From Agarilytica sp045430285 (lineage in GTDB: Bacteria; Pseudomonadota; Gammaproteobacteria; Pseudomonadales; Cellvibrionaceae): DNA of 64,000 bases. The DNA is taken from the NCBI GenBank assembly GCA_045430285.1, contig JAILXV010000003.1, forward strand, positions 496,001-560,000. Direction: 5' to 3'. The notes under the pieces are model-generated. The model was not told the origin of the DNA. It ran no database searches and saw only the letters and a list, made by a program, of their open reading frames with translations. Below, one piece after another: positions 55,266 through 63,473 of this stretch (its first letter is position 1; every line of letters begins with the position of its first letter). Made by a program: the position numbers and the translations under genes.

Positions 55266-55880
55266 CTATAAATAGATGATTTTATTTGCAACTCGTTTTC
55301 CAGCTTTCTTTAATATTTTCTCAATACGGGTATTAATTTGGTCCGATTCTTCTAACAATTTTTCAAAAGAAAATTGTTGTTTTCCTGTTAGGTATAAACG
55401 TTCTTTTATTAGTGCGCCTTTTTGACCTTTTCTTTTAAGTACCATTTTTCCTAAAACATAGCTGGACATTAGTCTATCGACTGAATTCGTTAGTTTGAAT
55501 CCACATGCGTCGATACCGATCTTGAGGATTAGATCACCTTTTTTAAACGAATCGCTAGCCGTAATTTCCTTTGCAGGGATCGATTTTTTATCAATTTTTG
55601 CTTTGAATGTATCAAAAAGAACGTCGCCGCAGGAATCTAGAGTGATATGAGGTCGGATTTCCTCTAATTTCTCTTTGTCTTTACCATTTTGATGGCTAGT
55701 TTGGATGGCGGCACCAATGAGTCCCGCAGCAGCAGCGCCAGCGCCAGCTGGGTCAACACGGTGAAAAACAATATCGAACTCGCCTGGCTTAGATAAGGCG
55801 TAGTTAATCGTCTCTTTTGATTCTGTTTCTGCCAGGACCGCTGTAGAAAGCAGCGTAATAAGGATACAAAAAAATTTCAT
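55266..55880 (-). CDS. Secreted protein of unknown function
   Basis: A signal peptide (MKFFCILITLLSTAVLA) precedes a ~185-residue mature protein. A short Gly/Ala-rich stretch (AGAGAAAAGLIGAAI, residues ~46-60) looks like a glycine-zipper or membrane-associating segment. Two cysteines (DSCGD and DACGF) could pair. The C-terminal third is Lys-rich and helical. I do not recognise a family. It is co-transcribed with the YajG-like lipoprotein gene, so the two may act together in the envelope. Base composition is AT-rich compared with the housekeeping genes around it. Confidence 0.65.
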   Translation of the reverse strand: MKFFCILITLLSTAVLAETESKETINYALSKPGEFDIVFHRVDPAGAGAAAAGLIGAAIQTSHQNGKDKEKLEEIRPHITLDSCGDVLFDTFKAKIDKKSIPAKEITASDSFKKGDLILKIGIDACGFKLTNSVDRLMSSYVLGKMVLKRKGQKGALIKERLYLTGKQQFSFEKLLEESDQINTRIEKILKKAGKRVANKIIYL

Positions 55881-56245
55881 TATAATAATTCTCCATTTAT
55901 CTGATACATAGTCTAACTAAAAAATCGATTGTCCCTTGTCTTAGGATAATCGGTTTGTCGTGCTTGGTATCGAGTGTGTTAACCATGAGTTAAGTTGAAC
56001 GGGGTGTCCCTGGGTACGTAGTAGCACCTAATTTTTCCAATGTCATTGTCAGTTGTGAAAAGGCCTGAGTAAGCTAATAAAATATGACATGAAAGTCTAC
56101 CCCCCTGAAAGAGGTATTGATGAAAAAACACCCGCATTTCATTCGGTGAGAGGAACTAATATCGATAATAAGGTTTTGTTACTAGCTGATAAGCGAAGAC
56201 TGGGGTATTCAGGTGTAAGTTACGAGTCAGATGAATATGGGTATT
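55881..56245. other. Intergenic stretch holding one doubtful small ORF
   Basis: This stretch upstream of the secreted-protein gene and downstream of hemH holds the minus-strand promoter for the former. The only reading frame of note is the 57-codon one listed separately at 56089-56262. I saw no terminator for hemH and no repeat. Confidence 0.4.
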
Positions 56246-56262
56246 TTAAGGAGTCCGATTAA
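56089..56262 (+). CDS. Doubtful small ORF, 57 codons
   Basis: The frame begins MKVYPPERGIDEKTPAFHSVRG and ends YGYFKESD. Its residue mix (Tyr, Asp, Gly, Lys) is protein-like, but no ribosome binding site precedes the ATG. Its last 17 bases overlap the end of hemH on the opposite strand. It could be the remnant of a larger gene or simply chance. I know no homologue. Confidence 0.25.
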   Translation: MKVYPPERGIDEKTPAFHSVRGTNIDNKVLLLADKRRLGYSGVSYESDEYGYFKESD

Positions 56263-57334
56263 GGCTCGTATCGTTATATAGCGATTCCCTCAAAGCTGTC
56301 CACCCGTCATCATCTAGCCACCCACCCAAATTCTTTTTTATCAGTTGGCTCAGCGCATCGATATGTTCCGGCCGATCATTCAGTGCGGGGATGTATTGAA
56401 AGTCTTCCCCACCTGCTTCCATAAAATATTCACGGTTTTCAATGGCGACTTCTTCAATCGTCTCTAAGCAATCTGACGAGAAACCGGGGCAAACAACCTG
56501 CACGGAGGTTACGCCTTCGGTAGGCAGTTTTCGCATCGTGTCATCAGTATAAGGTTGGAGCCAAGGCTCTCTGCCAAAACGAGATTGGAACGTTGTCTCA
56601 AACTGATCACTTTCAAGGTCGAGCGCGGAAGCAAGTAAGCGAGATGTTTTATGACATTGGCAGTGATAAGGGTCACCGTTGTGTAAGTAACGTTGGGGAA
56701 TACCATGATAAGAAAATATGATTTTCTGGGTGCGTCCGTTGTCTTTCCAGTGTTGGCGTATGGAGCTCGCAAGGGCTTCGATATAGGGCGTGTAATCTTG
56801 ATAGCTAGTAACGAAACGCAGTTCGGGTATCCATCGCCGCTGAGTGAAGTCTTTAGCGATCGCATCAAAGGTCGAGGCGGAAGTAGAGCCTGAATATTGC
56901 GGGTATAGCGGCAAAACCAAAAGCTTGCGTGCGCCCTGCGTCATTAGCTTATCTATCGCACCATCAATGGAGGGGTTGCCGTAACGCATGCCCCATTCCA
57001 CTACTACATTTTCGCCGAAGGACTTTTGCAGGCGCTCCCGTAACAAATCGGTCTGCTTAGCCGTATATATTGCCAGGGGGGACCCTTCATCCATCCATAC
57101 CTTCTTATAGGATACAGCTGAACGGCGTGGCCGAATATTAAGAATAATGACATTGAGCACTATCCACCAAAGTAGCTTGGGAAATTCGACGACCCTAGGG
57201 TCAGCGAGGAATTCCTTTAAATAAGCCCGTAAAGCTTTGGGGGTGGCAGCATCAGGCGTTCCGAGGTTGGTTATTAATACGCCAATCTTGTCAGGCTGTG
57301 CGTGATTGAAATGAGAGGAGTCTTTAAATGTCAC
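56246..57334 (-). CDS. hemH: Ferrochelatase
   Basis: The 362-residue protein has the family N-terminus GVLITNLGTPDAATPKALRAYLKEFL, the active-site His in FSYHGIPQRYLHNGDPY, and the conserved Glu region CPGFSSDCLETIEEV. It inserts iron into protoporphyrin IX as the last step of heme synthesis. Cys in YHCQCHKTS is in the usual place. It is not next to the hemC-hemY operon at 35-39 kb and stands alone on the minus strand, divergent from the PspA island. Confidence 0.95.
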   Translation of the reverse strand: MTFKDSSHFNHAQPDKIGVLITNLGTPDAATPKALRAYLKEFLADPRVVEFPKLLWWIVLNVIILNIRPRRSAVSYKKVWMDEGSPLAIYTAKQTDLLRERLQKSFGENVVVEWGMRYGNPSIDGAIDKLMTQGARKLLVLPLYPQYSGSTSASTFDAIAKDFTQRRWIPELRFVTSYQDYTPYIEALASSIRQHWKDNGRTQKIIFSYHGIPQRYLHNGDPYHCQCHKTSRLLASALDLESDQFETTFQSRFGREPWLQPYTDDTMRKLPTEGVTSVQVVCPGFSSDCLETIEEVAIENREYFMEAGGEDFQYIPALNDRPEHIDALSQLIKKNLGGWLDDDGWTALRESLYNDTSLNRTP

Positions 57335-57515
57335 GTAAGGGCCTTTTAGGAAATCACTCGTGTTTCTACGTTGGATAGGTTCTAGGGGATGAAGTCTATG
57401 TGAATTTGATGGTCGAGAGGAGTCCTTTGTGTGAGGGAAGTGGAAAAATTAGCTGATTGGAAGGAGGTTTATAGCTAAGCTATTGAAAAATAGGAGAAAA
57501 TCCCTCTTGAAACCA

Positions 57516-57596
57516 TCACATGTAATGCTTTTCGCGTCTTACATGTGATATTTCTTGACATATTACATGTAAGAATTTAAGGTGTATCACATGAAA
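57516..57596 (+). promoter_or_regulatory. Four spaced TTACATGTAA-like palindromes: probable operator of the PspA island
   Basis: Sites lie at 57516-57525 (TCACATGTAA), 57539-57548 (TTACATGTGA), 57563-57572 (TTACATGTAA, perfect) and 57587-57596 (TCACATGAAA, partly inside the first codons). Centres are 23, 24 and 24 bases apart. A consensus -35 box TTGACA at 57555-57560 sits between sites 2 and 3, so occupancy should block the promoter. The -10 box is less clear (TAAGGT at 57578-57583). The first gene downstream has an apparent ribbon-helix-helix domain and could bind these sites. Confidence 0.75.
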
Positions 57597-58223
57597 GAGA
57601 AGACATCAGCACATTATCAGCGGGAATACCGGCGTAGGCTCAGGGAGTTGGGTCTTGTTAAAAAGGAGGTTTGGATACTGCCAGATAACGCGAAATGGCT
57701 CGGTAAGTTTGAAAAACTACTGAGAGATAAGTTTGATGAAGAAACATTGGAAAAAGGAGTGAAGGAAATGACAGATATGAAAAAGTGGAGCACATCAACG
57801 TTGTTTGATGCCTTGGCGATAGAGCCGCTTTTCGATGGCAGCCGGGCAACGTTAGAGCTGATTGGTGGCGTAGAGCCGGCAGTTCATATGGTGATGCACG
57901 AATTTGGTGATTTGCCGCTGTTTTTGACGGTGTCAGGTGAGCAGATTTTGGTAGAAGCTGTGCTCTGGTCAAAAGAAGAGGTGGATGATGTTGATGGGTT
58001 TAATGATGCGATTTTACGGACGCATAAATACTTCCCCCTATCGACGATTAGTTTGGATGTGTTGGGCGATGGAAAAGCGTATTACCAAATGTTTGGTGCA
58101 CTGAGCGCGACGTCGATTTTGCCCAACGTCGTATTTGAAATAGAAGTATTGGCGTCGAATGTGATTCAGGCTGCTGAGGCGTACGGCGAATATCTAACGC
58201 TCGGTCAACAAGTGACGAATTAA
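57591..58223 (+). CDS. YjfI-like protein: ribbon-helix-helix-like N-terminus plus DUF2170
   Basis: Residues ~65-210 match YjfI (DUF2170): WSTSTLFDALAIEPLFDGSRATLELIGGVEPAVHMV and FPLSTISLDVL. E. coli YjfI is only ~130 residues and lacks the N-terminal part. Here residues 1-45 read KTSAHYQREYRRRLRELGLVK, then KEVWILPDN, a basic helix followed by a strand and helix as in MetJ/Arc (ribbon-helix-helix) DNA-binding proteins. With the palindrome array just upstream, autoregulation is the natural hypothesis. I use the ATG at 57591, 8 bases after AAGG; a GTG at 57582 is also in frame. YjfI sits next to a PspA homologue in E. coli as here. Confidence 0.8.
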   Translation: MKEKTSAHYQREYRRRLRELGLVKKEVWILPDNAKWLGKFEKLLRDKFDEETLEKGVKEMTDMKKWSTSTLFDALAIEPLFDGSRATLELIGGVEPAVHMVMHEFGDLPLFLTVSGEQILVEAVLWSKEEVDDVDGFNDAILRTHKYFPLSTISLDVLGDGKAYYQMFGALSATSILPNVVFEIEVLASNVIQAAEAYGEYLTLGQQVTN

Positions 58224-58237
58224 AAAGGAAAATGAAC

Positions 58238-58915
58238 ATGTGGTCAAAACTAGTAACGGCATTACGAGGTGGGCTTAATGAGGCAGGCGAGGCAGTTATT
58301 GACTCCCAGGCATTAAGAATATTGGATCAAGAAGTGCGCGATGCGACGGAAGAGTTAAAGCAATCTAAGGATGGATTGGCGGCGATACTTGCTAGGCAAA
58401 AGCTCGCTGAAGAAAAGTCGTCACAGTTGCAATCAGGGATTGACGAATATGAAGGTTATGCGAGTCAGGCCTTGGAAAAGGGTGATGAAAGTTTGGCGAT
58501 AGAAGTTGCGCAAAAGGTTGCGGACTTAGAAAACCAATTATCAACAGAGCACGCTTCTGCAAAAAGCTTCGAGAAAAACGCGAATGACTTGCGTACGGCT
58601 ATTAAAGCCGCCGAGCAGAATATTAAGCGTATGAAACAGCAGGTTGATACGGTAAAGGCGACCGAAAATGTTCAGCGAGCGCAGTCAGCGGTAGCCGAGC
58701 GGCATAGCGGCACGGATTCTCGATTAAGAACTGCAATGGATTCGTTGGAGCGGATTAAAGAAAAGCAAACATTAAAGCAGGCACAAATGAATGCGGCTAC
58801 AGAATTGGCGAAAGACGGTTTGCAAGATTCGTTAGATGAAAAACTAAAGGCAGCAGGCATTGCGCCAGATGGATCAAGCGCTGAAAAAGTTCTGGAGCGA
58901 CTAAAAAACAAATAA
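58238..58915 (+). CDS. PspA/IM30 family membrane-stress protein
   Basis: The 225-residue protein is almost entirely coiled coil and has the PspA/IM30 form: a short amphipathic N-terminus (MWSKLVTALRGGLNEAGEAVID), the ALRILDQEVRDATEELKQSKDGLAAILARQKLAEEK hairpin and Ala/Gln/Lys heptads. It is nearest to E. coli YjfJ judging by its YjfI neighbour. PspA proteins coat damaged inner membranes, form ESCRT-III-like rods and limit proton leakage. I prefer ATG at 58238, with AGGAA 7 bases upstream, over ATG at 58232. No pspBC or pspF genes accompany it in this window. Confidence 0.9.
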   Translation: MWSKLVTALRGGLNEAGEAVIDSQALRILDQEVRDATEELKQSKDGLAAILARQKLAEEKSSQLQSGIDEYEGYASQALEKGDESLAIEVAQKVADLENQLSTEHASAKSFEKNANDLRTAIKAAEQNIKRMKQQVDTVKATENVQRAQSAVAERHSGTDSRLRTAMDSLERIKEKQTLKQAQMNAATELAKDGLQDSLDEKLKAAGIAPDGSSAEKVLERLKNK

Positions 58916-59205
58916 AGGAGATGGAGAAAGCCACGGAGTGGGTGAGAGGGATGCTTTACGCGGAACAAGGACTGGTTATGGATGTGTGAGGCAGGCGAGG
59001 ACTAAGGAAATTGGTTCAAGGAGGAAGCCGTATATACCAGGAGGTGTTACGGGGGTGATGGGTAGCTAGGAGCGCTTGTCACGGTTGGTGCTAGGAAGCG
59101 AGGATGATGTCCTCATCGGGAGATTTATAGTAAGGATTGCTTATACAGGATGTTAGCGGATTCAAGGATGAATCATTTTAACGTAAAGGTAAAAGGGAGA
59201 TAGGT
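58916..59205 (+). other. Purine-rich spacer within the island
   Basis: These 290 bases between pspA and the first small membrane protein hold no coding frame. The plus strand is rich in AGGA/GGAG motifs. In E. coli yjfK (DUF2491) would follow yjfJ, but no trace of it is seen. A second promoter may lie here, because the ribosome binding site GGGAGATAGG for the next gene stands close to the start at 59206. Confidence 0.4.
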
Positions 59206-59400
59206 ATGTGGGGCGAAGGGTACTTGATAGGCATCGCATTAGCGTTTTTATTTTGGTTTTTTGTTCTTAGATCGGTCGACAAAACCTATTACAAAAGAAA
59301 AGCGGAAATATTGCGTAAACGGAAATTGAAATTAAAAGAGTCAAGGCGCGAAGCCAGCCACTCATCAGGCAAGTCATCTATAAATAAGCGAATAATGTAA
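59206..59400 (+). CDS. Small single-span membrane protein
   Basis: The 64-residue protein has one N-terminal membrane span (GYLIGIALAFLFWFFVLR) followed by a strongly basic cytoplasmic tail (KTYYKRKAEILRKRKLKLKESRRE). Ribosome binding site GGGAGA precedes the ATG. No family is recognised. It sits between pspA and a second small membrane protein in the same direction, so it is probably a part of the same membrane complex. Confidence 0.65.
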   Translation: MWGEGYLIGIALAFLFWFFVLRSVDKTYYKRKAEILRKRKLKLKESRREASHSSGKSSINKRIM

Positions 59401-59411
59401 ACGGAGGTTTT

Positions 59412-59624
59412 ATGGATAAGTACGAAGGTATTAGCTATTCCATATTAGGTTTTCTAGCATTTATGTACGTAATCGCGATGATCGTGGGATTTATTGCTGC
59501 ATTTCCTTGGGGCTTGTTGGGGCTGGCCTTGCTTATCGCGGTAGGTGTTCTATTTCTCAAGGTGATTAAAGAGCGTTGTGAAAATAAAGAGGACGATTAC
59601 TACGCGAAAGAGGTGAACAAATAA
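59412..59624 (+). CDS. Small two-span membrane protein
   Basis: The 70-residue protein consists of two adjacent hydrophobic segments (ISYSILGFLAFMYVIAMIVGFIAAF and GLLGLALLIAVGVLFLKVI) and a charged C-terminus (KERCENKEDDYYAKEVNK). The ribosome binding site is CGGAGG. Its last base is shared with the start of the YbjQ gene, so translation is coupled. The function is unknown. Confidence 0.7.
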   Translation: MDKYEGISYSILGFLAFMYVIAMIVGFIAAFPWGLLGLALLIAVGVLFLKVIKERCENKEDDYYAKEVNK

Positions 59625-59944
59625 TGATAATTACGACGCAAGACAACTTTAAAGAATATGAAATTATAGAAACCCTTGGCATGGTAAAAGGCAACACCAT
59701 ACGAGCACGTCATGTTGGGAAAGATATCATTGCGAGTTTACGCACCATCGTTGGAGGAGAAATTACCGAATACACCAAGATGATTGCTGAGTCTCGTGAA
59801 CAAGCGACGGACAGGATGGTGGAGGACGCCAGGTCTATGGGTGCAGATGCCATTGTATGCGCACGATTTACGACATCGCCAATGATGCAGGGCGCAGCAG
59901 AATTACTGGCCTATGGGACTGCTGTCAAAGTAGTCAAAAAATAG
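59624..59944 (+). CDS. YbjQ family protein (UPF0145/DUF74)
   Basis: The 106-residue protein has the YbjQ pattern: a short N-terminal strand, ETLGMVKGNTIRARHVGKDI, a central GGEITEYTKMIAESREQATDRMVEDARSMGADAIV and a YGTAVKV end. This family forms a pentameric, possibly metal-binding ring, and its function is unknown. YbjQ is often fused to or found near membrane proteins. Here it lies within the membrane-stress island. Confidence 0.9.
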   Translation: MIITTQDNFKEYEIIETLGMVKGNTIRARHVGKDIIASLRTIVGGEITEYTKMIAESREQATDRMVEDARSMGADAIVCARFTTSPMMQGAAELLAYGTAVKVVKK

Positions 59945-60076
59945 CTTGGTAGCATCGCCGAAGAGCGCAAGCGGAGAAGTGGCGCTGTAGAAGGAATAGC
60001 ACGATTGAATGAACAAGGCGTTCAAAAAATGAGCGCCAAGGTTGTTGTAGTCTGAATCGTATTCAAGGAGAAGATT

Positions 60077-60436
60077 ATGGAGAATTACAAGCGGTTTGGC
60101 GCTACCTTACAGAAGTCGTATGGTAGCGGAGACGTAGTTGGCGCAAACTATGCCGAGTATAGAATGATGACCCTTTTGTTCGGGTTTATATTCGCGTTAT
60201 TGTTTGTTAATCCAAGTCTAATGCTGTGGGCAATGTTTTTGTTTGGCTTGGGGCTCATGGCCGAAGGATTTGGTAAGGTGGCGCTCCACGTGGGCATGTG
60301 TGTATCGGCGGTGTTGTTATTGCTTGCCGTAATAGAACTACCTAGCGGTCAAGGAATTTCAAGCGCCCTCTATGGCGTATTGACCTTATTACTGGCAAGA
60401 TCAGAAGCCAGGAAAGAACGAATAATAAAAGTATAA
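60077..60436 (+). CDS. Small membrane protein of unknown function
   Basis: The 119-residue product has three to four predicted membrane spans (MTLLFGFIFALLFVNPSLMLW, AMFLFGLGLMAEGFGKVAL, MCVSAVLLLLAVIEL, ALYGVLTLLLA) and a basic end (RSEARKERIIKV). Ribosome binding site AAGGAG stands 7 bases before the ATG. The 132-base spacer before it is free of features. No family recognised. Confidence 0.7.
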   Translation: MENYKRFGATLQKSYGSGDVVGANYAEYRMMTLLFGFIFALLFVNPSLMLWAMFLFGLGLMAEGFGKVALHVGMCVSAVLLLLAVIELPSGQGISSALYGVLTLLLARSEARKERIIKV

Positions 60437-60464
60437 AATATCGAGTTTACTCAAGGGGGTGTGA

Positions 60465-61121
60465 ATGTTTGCGATTCTTTTTACCGATAAAATGGATGGT
60501 TTCTACGCGATCATCACCTCTTTTCCCACAGTAATATTTACTGTCTTACTTATTGTCGCGATCTTTTATTGGCTGGTCGCCATCTTCGGTGTGGTCGATT
60601 TTGACGTATTAGATACCGGAGAGATGGGAGATGGCGGGCATGGTGTTAACGGCATTGCTGGCCTTGCCATGCGGCTAGGGCTAAATGGCGTGCCGCTGCC
60701 AATAATCATCACGCTTATCGCGTTAATTGGCTGGTTTATTTGCTATTACACAGTCCATTTCCTATATCCATTTGTGCCCGATATTTTTGAGTTGATCGTT
60801 GGTGCGGGTGTATTTGTCGCGGCGTTTTACGTCTCGGTAATGCTGACCGCGCAATTAATCAAACCATTGAGGTCGTTTTTTAAGCAGGCGGATCAACAAA
60901 TCGAAAAAACAATTGTAGGGCGTGTGGCAATAGTGAGAACCGGCCGCGTAGACAAAAAGTTTGGTGAGGCGACGGTTGAAGATGGAGGTGCCGGCTTAGT
61001 GGTAAAGGTTCGGTCTTATAAAGAGGAAGCTTTTACCCGTGGTGATAGAGTCGTTCTCTTGGAATACGATAGCAGTGAAAATAGTTACAAAATAATATCT
61101 GAAGCAGAATTCAACGAATAA
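60465..61121 (+). CDS. YqiJ/NfeD-like OB-fold membrane protein
   Basis: The 218-residue protein has three or more membrane spans (TVIFTVLLIVAIFYWLVAIFG, PLPIIITLIALIGWFICYY, LIVGAGVFVAAFYVSVMLTAQ). A C-terminal OB-fold (IVGRVAIVRTGRVDKKFGEATVEDGG, VLLEYDSSENSYKII) follows. This matches E. coli YqiJ and the NfeD1 family. NfeD-type proteins are encoded beside flotillins and help them localise. The next gene is a flotillin, 22 bases downstream, as in E. coli yqiJ-yqiK. Ribosome binding site AGGGGG. Confidence 0.85.
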   Translation: MFAILFTDKMDGFYAIITSFPTVIFTVLLIVAIFYWLVAIFGVVDFDVLDTGEMGDGGHGVNGIAGLAMRLGLNGVPLPIIITLIALIGWFICYYTVHFLYPFVPDIFELIVGAGVFVAAFYVSVMLTAQLIKPLRSFFKQADQQIEKTIVGRVAIVRTGRVDKKFGEATVEDGGAGLVVKVRSYKEEAFTRGDRVVLLEYDSSENSYKIISEAEFNE

Positions 61122-61143
61122 ATAGTAGATCAAGGAGTAAGTT

Positions 61144-63081
61144 ATGTCTGAGTATATAGAAGCGATGGGCGGCCTGTTTGTGCTTGCTGGCGTTATTTTT
61201 ATTTTATTAATGGCGATACCGCTTTGGTTAAAGCTTTTCTATGTAAAAGTCGAGCAGGGAGTTGCGCTAATAAAGAATGATACCAGCGCAAGGCCGAAAG
61301 TATTTTTTACGGGTACATTTATTTACCCCGTAATCCATAAAAAAGAATTAATGCGTATATCGTTGATTACAATGGAAGTAGATCGACGAGGAAAGGACGG
61401 GTTGATATGTCGCGACAATATGCGAGCAGATATCACGGTTGCTTTTTACTTGCGTGTAAACGAGACGCCGGAAGATGTACTTAAAGTTGCAAAATCCTTA
61501 GGTTCCGCAAGGGCGTCCGATAAAATAGCGGTAAATGAGCTGTTTAACGCGAAATTTTCTGAAGCGTTGAAGACCGTGGGTAAGCAAATCGACTTTGTAA
61601 GCCTATTTGAGGATCGTCAAAAATTTCGCGACAAAATCGTCGAAGTAATTGGCGATGACTTGAATGGCTACGTATTGGAAGATGTGGCAATTGATTATCT
61701 AGAGCAAACGCCAAAAGCAAGCCTTGATCCATCCAATATTCTTGACGCCGAAGGCATTAGAAAAATCACCGAATTAACCGCGACCCAGAACGTTAAAACA
61801 AACGTGTTTGAACGAGATGAAGAGCTGGCGATTAAAAAGAAAAACGTCGAAACGATCGAAGCCATGTTAGAGCTGGAGCGGCAGCAAGCGGATGCAGAAG
61901 CGAAGCAAGAGCGTGAAGTGGCAACAATCCGTGCTAGAGAAGAAGCGGAAACCGTTCGAGTGCAAGAAGAAGAGCGTTTGAAAGCGGAAGGCGCCACGAT
62001 CCAGACAGACCAAGAAATAGCTGTTCAAACAGAAAACCAACAGCGTGAAGTTGAAGTTGCAGAACAGAATCGAAAACGAGCAGTAGTGATTGAGGTCGAA
62101 AAGGTCACGCGGGCGCAAGATTTAGAAGTGGTTTCTCGTGAGCGAGAAGTAGAGCTTCAGCGCATCGATGCAGAAAAAGCAGTAGAAGTTGAGAAAAAAG
62201 AAATTGCCAACGTCATTCGCGAACGTGTTGTTGTGGATAAAACAGTGGCCATTGAGGAAGAAAAGATTAAGGAAGTTCGTGAGGTATCTGAGGCTGACCG
62301 CTTGAAGCAGGTACAGGTATTAGATGCTGTTGCTAAAGCAGAAGAAGCAAAAGTTAAAGAAGTGAAGCGTGCGGAAGCAGAAGAACTGGCTGCTAAACAT
62401 AAAGCCGGAGAAATAACCGTTCTCGCGCAGGCCAATCTTGAAGCGTCAGCAAAAGAAGCCGATGCTCAGAAAAAACTTGCTGAGGGTACGCAAGCTGAGC
62501 GAGCTGCGCCGGGTTTGGCAGATGCAAAAGTACAAGAAGCAAAAGCCGATGCATTGGAAAAAGAAGGCCTAGCCGAAGCACGAGTCGTTTCTGCGAAAGG
62601 TGAATCCGACGCGAGTGTGGTGTCGAATGTTGGCGAAGCTGAGGCAAGTGTTGTTGCTTTGAAAGGTTCTTCTGAAGCCAAAGCGACCAGTGAAACAGGT
62701 ATCGCCGAAGCTGAAGTTATCCGCCAGAAATTTAAAGCTGAAGCGGATGGCTTAGTAGATAAGTTCCAAGCGATGAACAGTATGAGCACCGATGCTAGGG
62801 AGCACGAAGAATATCGTATGGGTTTAGAGGTAGCGTTAAAAGAAGCCCTCGCTTCGCTCGATGCAGGGAAAGACATCGCTAAGGAAAATGCACAAGTCCT
62901 AGCAACTGCGCTAGAAAAAGCGAAGATTGATATTGTGGGTGGTGAGGATCATTTCTTCAATAACTTTGCGAAATCACTGTCAATCGGTAAAGCCATTGAT
63001 GGTATGGCCGAGAAGAGCGGCACACTCCAGGCGGTACTTGGCAAAGTGTTGGAGTCAGCCACGGACAAAGATCCAGCTTAG
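61144..63081 (+). CDS. Flotillin-like protein (YqiK type)
   Basis: The 645-residue protein has an N-terminal membrane segment (LFVLAGVIFILLMAIPLWLKL), an SPFH/band-7 domain (~residues 40-225; RDNMRADITVAFYLRVNETPEDVLKVAKSLG) and a long Glu/Ala/Lys-rich coiled coil (~230-575) with repeated AEA and VVSxxGEA units. A short C-terminal domain follows. E. coli YqiK is 553 residues, so the coiled coil is longer here. Flotillins form membrane-associated cage or raft-like assemblies that organise membrane proteins and fluidity. Adjacent to a YqiJ-like gene and a PspA, it suggests a membrane-integrity assembly. Confidence 0.92.
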   Translation: MSEYIEAMGGLFVLAGVIFILLMAIPLWLKLFYVKVEQGVALIKNDTSARPKVFFTGTFIYPVIHKKELMRISLITMEVDRRGKDGLICRDNMRADITVAFYLRVNETPEDVLKVAKSLGSARASDKIAVNELFNAKFSEALKTVGKQIDFVSLFEDRQKFRDKIVEVIGDDLNGYVLEDVAIDYLEQTPKASLDPSNILDAEGIRKITELTATQNVKTNVFERDEELAIKKKNVETIEAMLELERQQADAEAKQEREVATIRAREEAETVRVQEEERLKAEGATIQTDQEIAVQTENQQREVEVAEQNRKRAVVIEVEKVTRAQDLEVVSREREVELQRIDAEKAVEVEKKEIANVIRERVVVDKTVAIEEEKIKEVREVSEADRLKQVQVLDAVAKAEEAKVKEVKRAEAEELAAKHKAGEITVLAQANLEASAKEADAQKKLAEGTQAERAAPGLADAKVQEAKADALEKEGLAEARVVSAKGESDASVVSNVGEAEASVVALKGSSEAKATSETGIAEAEVIRQKFKAEADGLVDKFQAMNSMSTDAREHEEYRMGLEVALKEALASLDAGKDIAKENAQVLATALEKAKIDIVGGEDHFFNNFAKSLSIGKAIDGMAEKSGTLQAVLGKVLESATDKDPA

Positions 63082-63165
63082 GGCACGTTATAAGCGAGTG
63101 AGATGCTCCAGGTAAAACTGCAGCGTCTCCAGCGATTTCTCTTAGAGCGAGGTAAAAGGATTCTC

Positions 63166-63456
63166 ATGAAAGAACTAAACGACCTAATAGGGCTTGTTAC
63201 CCAAGACAATATAAAAAAGGGCGCTGGTATCGGTGCGGCAGTGGGTGCTGCTATTGGAGCAACCGCTGGTGGCGAGGGTAAAACCCTAAAAAATGCGGCA
63301 GTTGGTGCAGGCTTAGGGGCCGCAATTATGTGGGCCTTAGATCAATATCAATTTGATCCGCCTAAAAAGCAGGGTGCCAATTCGGATGGTAGTGCTGAAG
63401 AGGGTACCGACGGCGGTCCGGAAAGCAATCAACACTCGCCAGTAGCAACAAAATAA
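63166..63456 (+). CDS. Glycine-zipper protein
   Basis: The 96-residue protein begins MKELNDLIGLVTQDNIKKG and contains a glycine-zipper repeat (GAGIGAAVGAAIGATAGGEGK, then GAGLGAAIMWALDQY) able to insert in or oligomerise at membranes. A low-complexity acidic Gly/Ser end follows. I use the ATG at 63166 with AAAGGA upstream rather than an in-frame start at 63103. No signal peptide. Glycine zippers occur in pore-forming and envelope proteins, and its role here is unknown. Confidence 0.7.
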   Translation: MKELNDLIGLVTQDNIKKGAGIGAAVGAAIGATAGGEGKTLKNAAVGAGLGAAIMWALDQYQFDPPKKQGANSDGSAEEGTDGGPESNQHSPVATK

Positions 63457-63473
63457 ATTTCAAGGAAAATTTT

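Noticed and set aside
57420..57590. Sigma-54 promoter for the PspA homologue as in classical psp operons
   Set aside because: No GG-N10-GC promoter was found upstream; a TTGACA box and palindromes are present instead.
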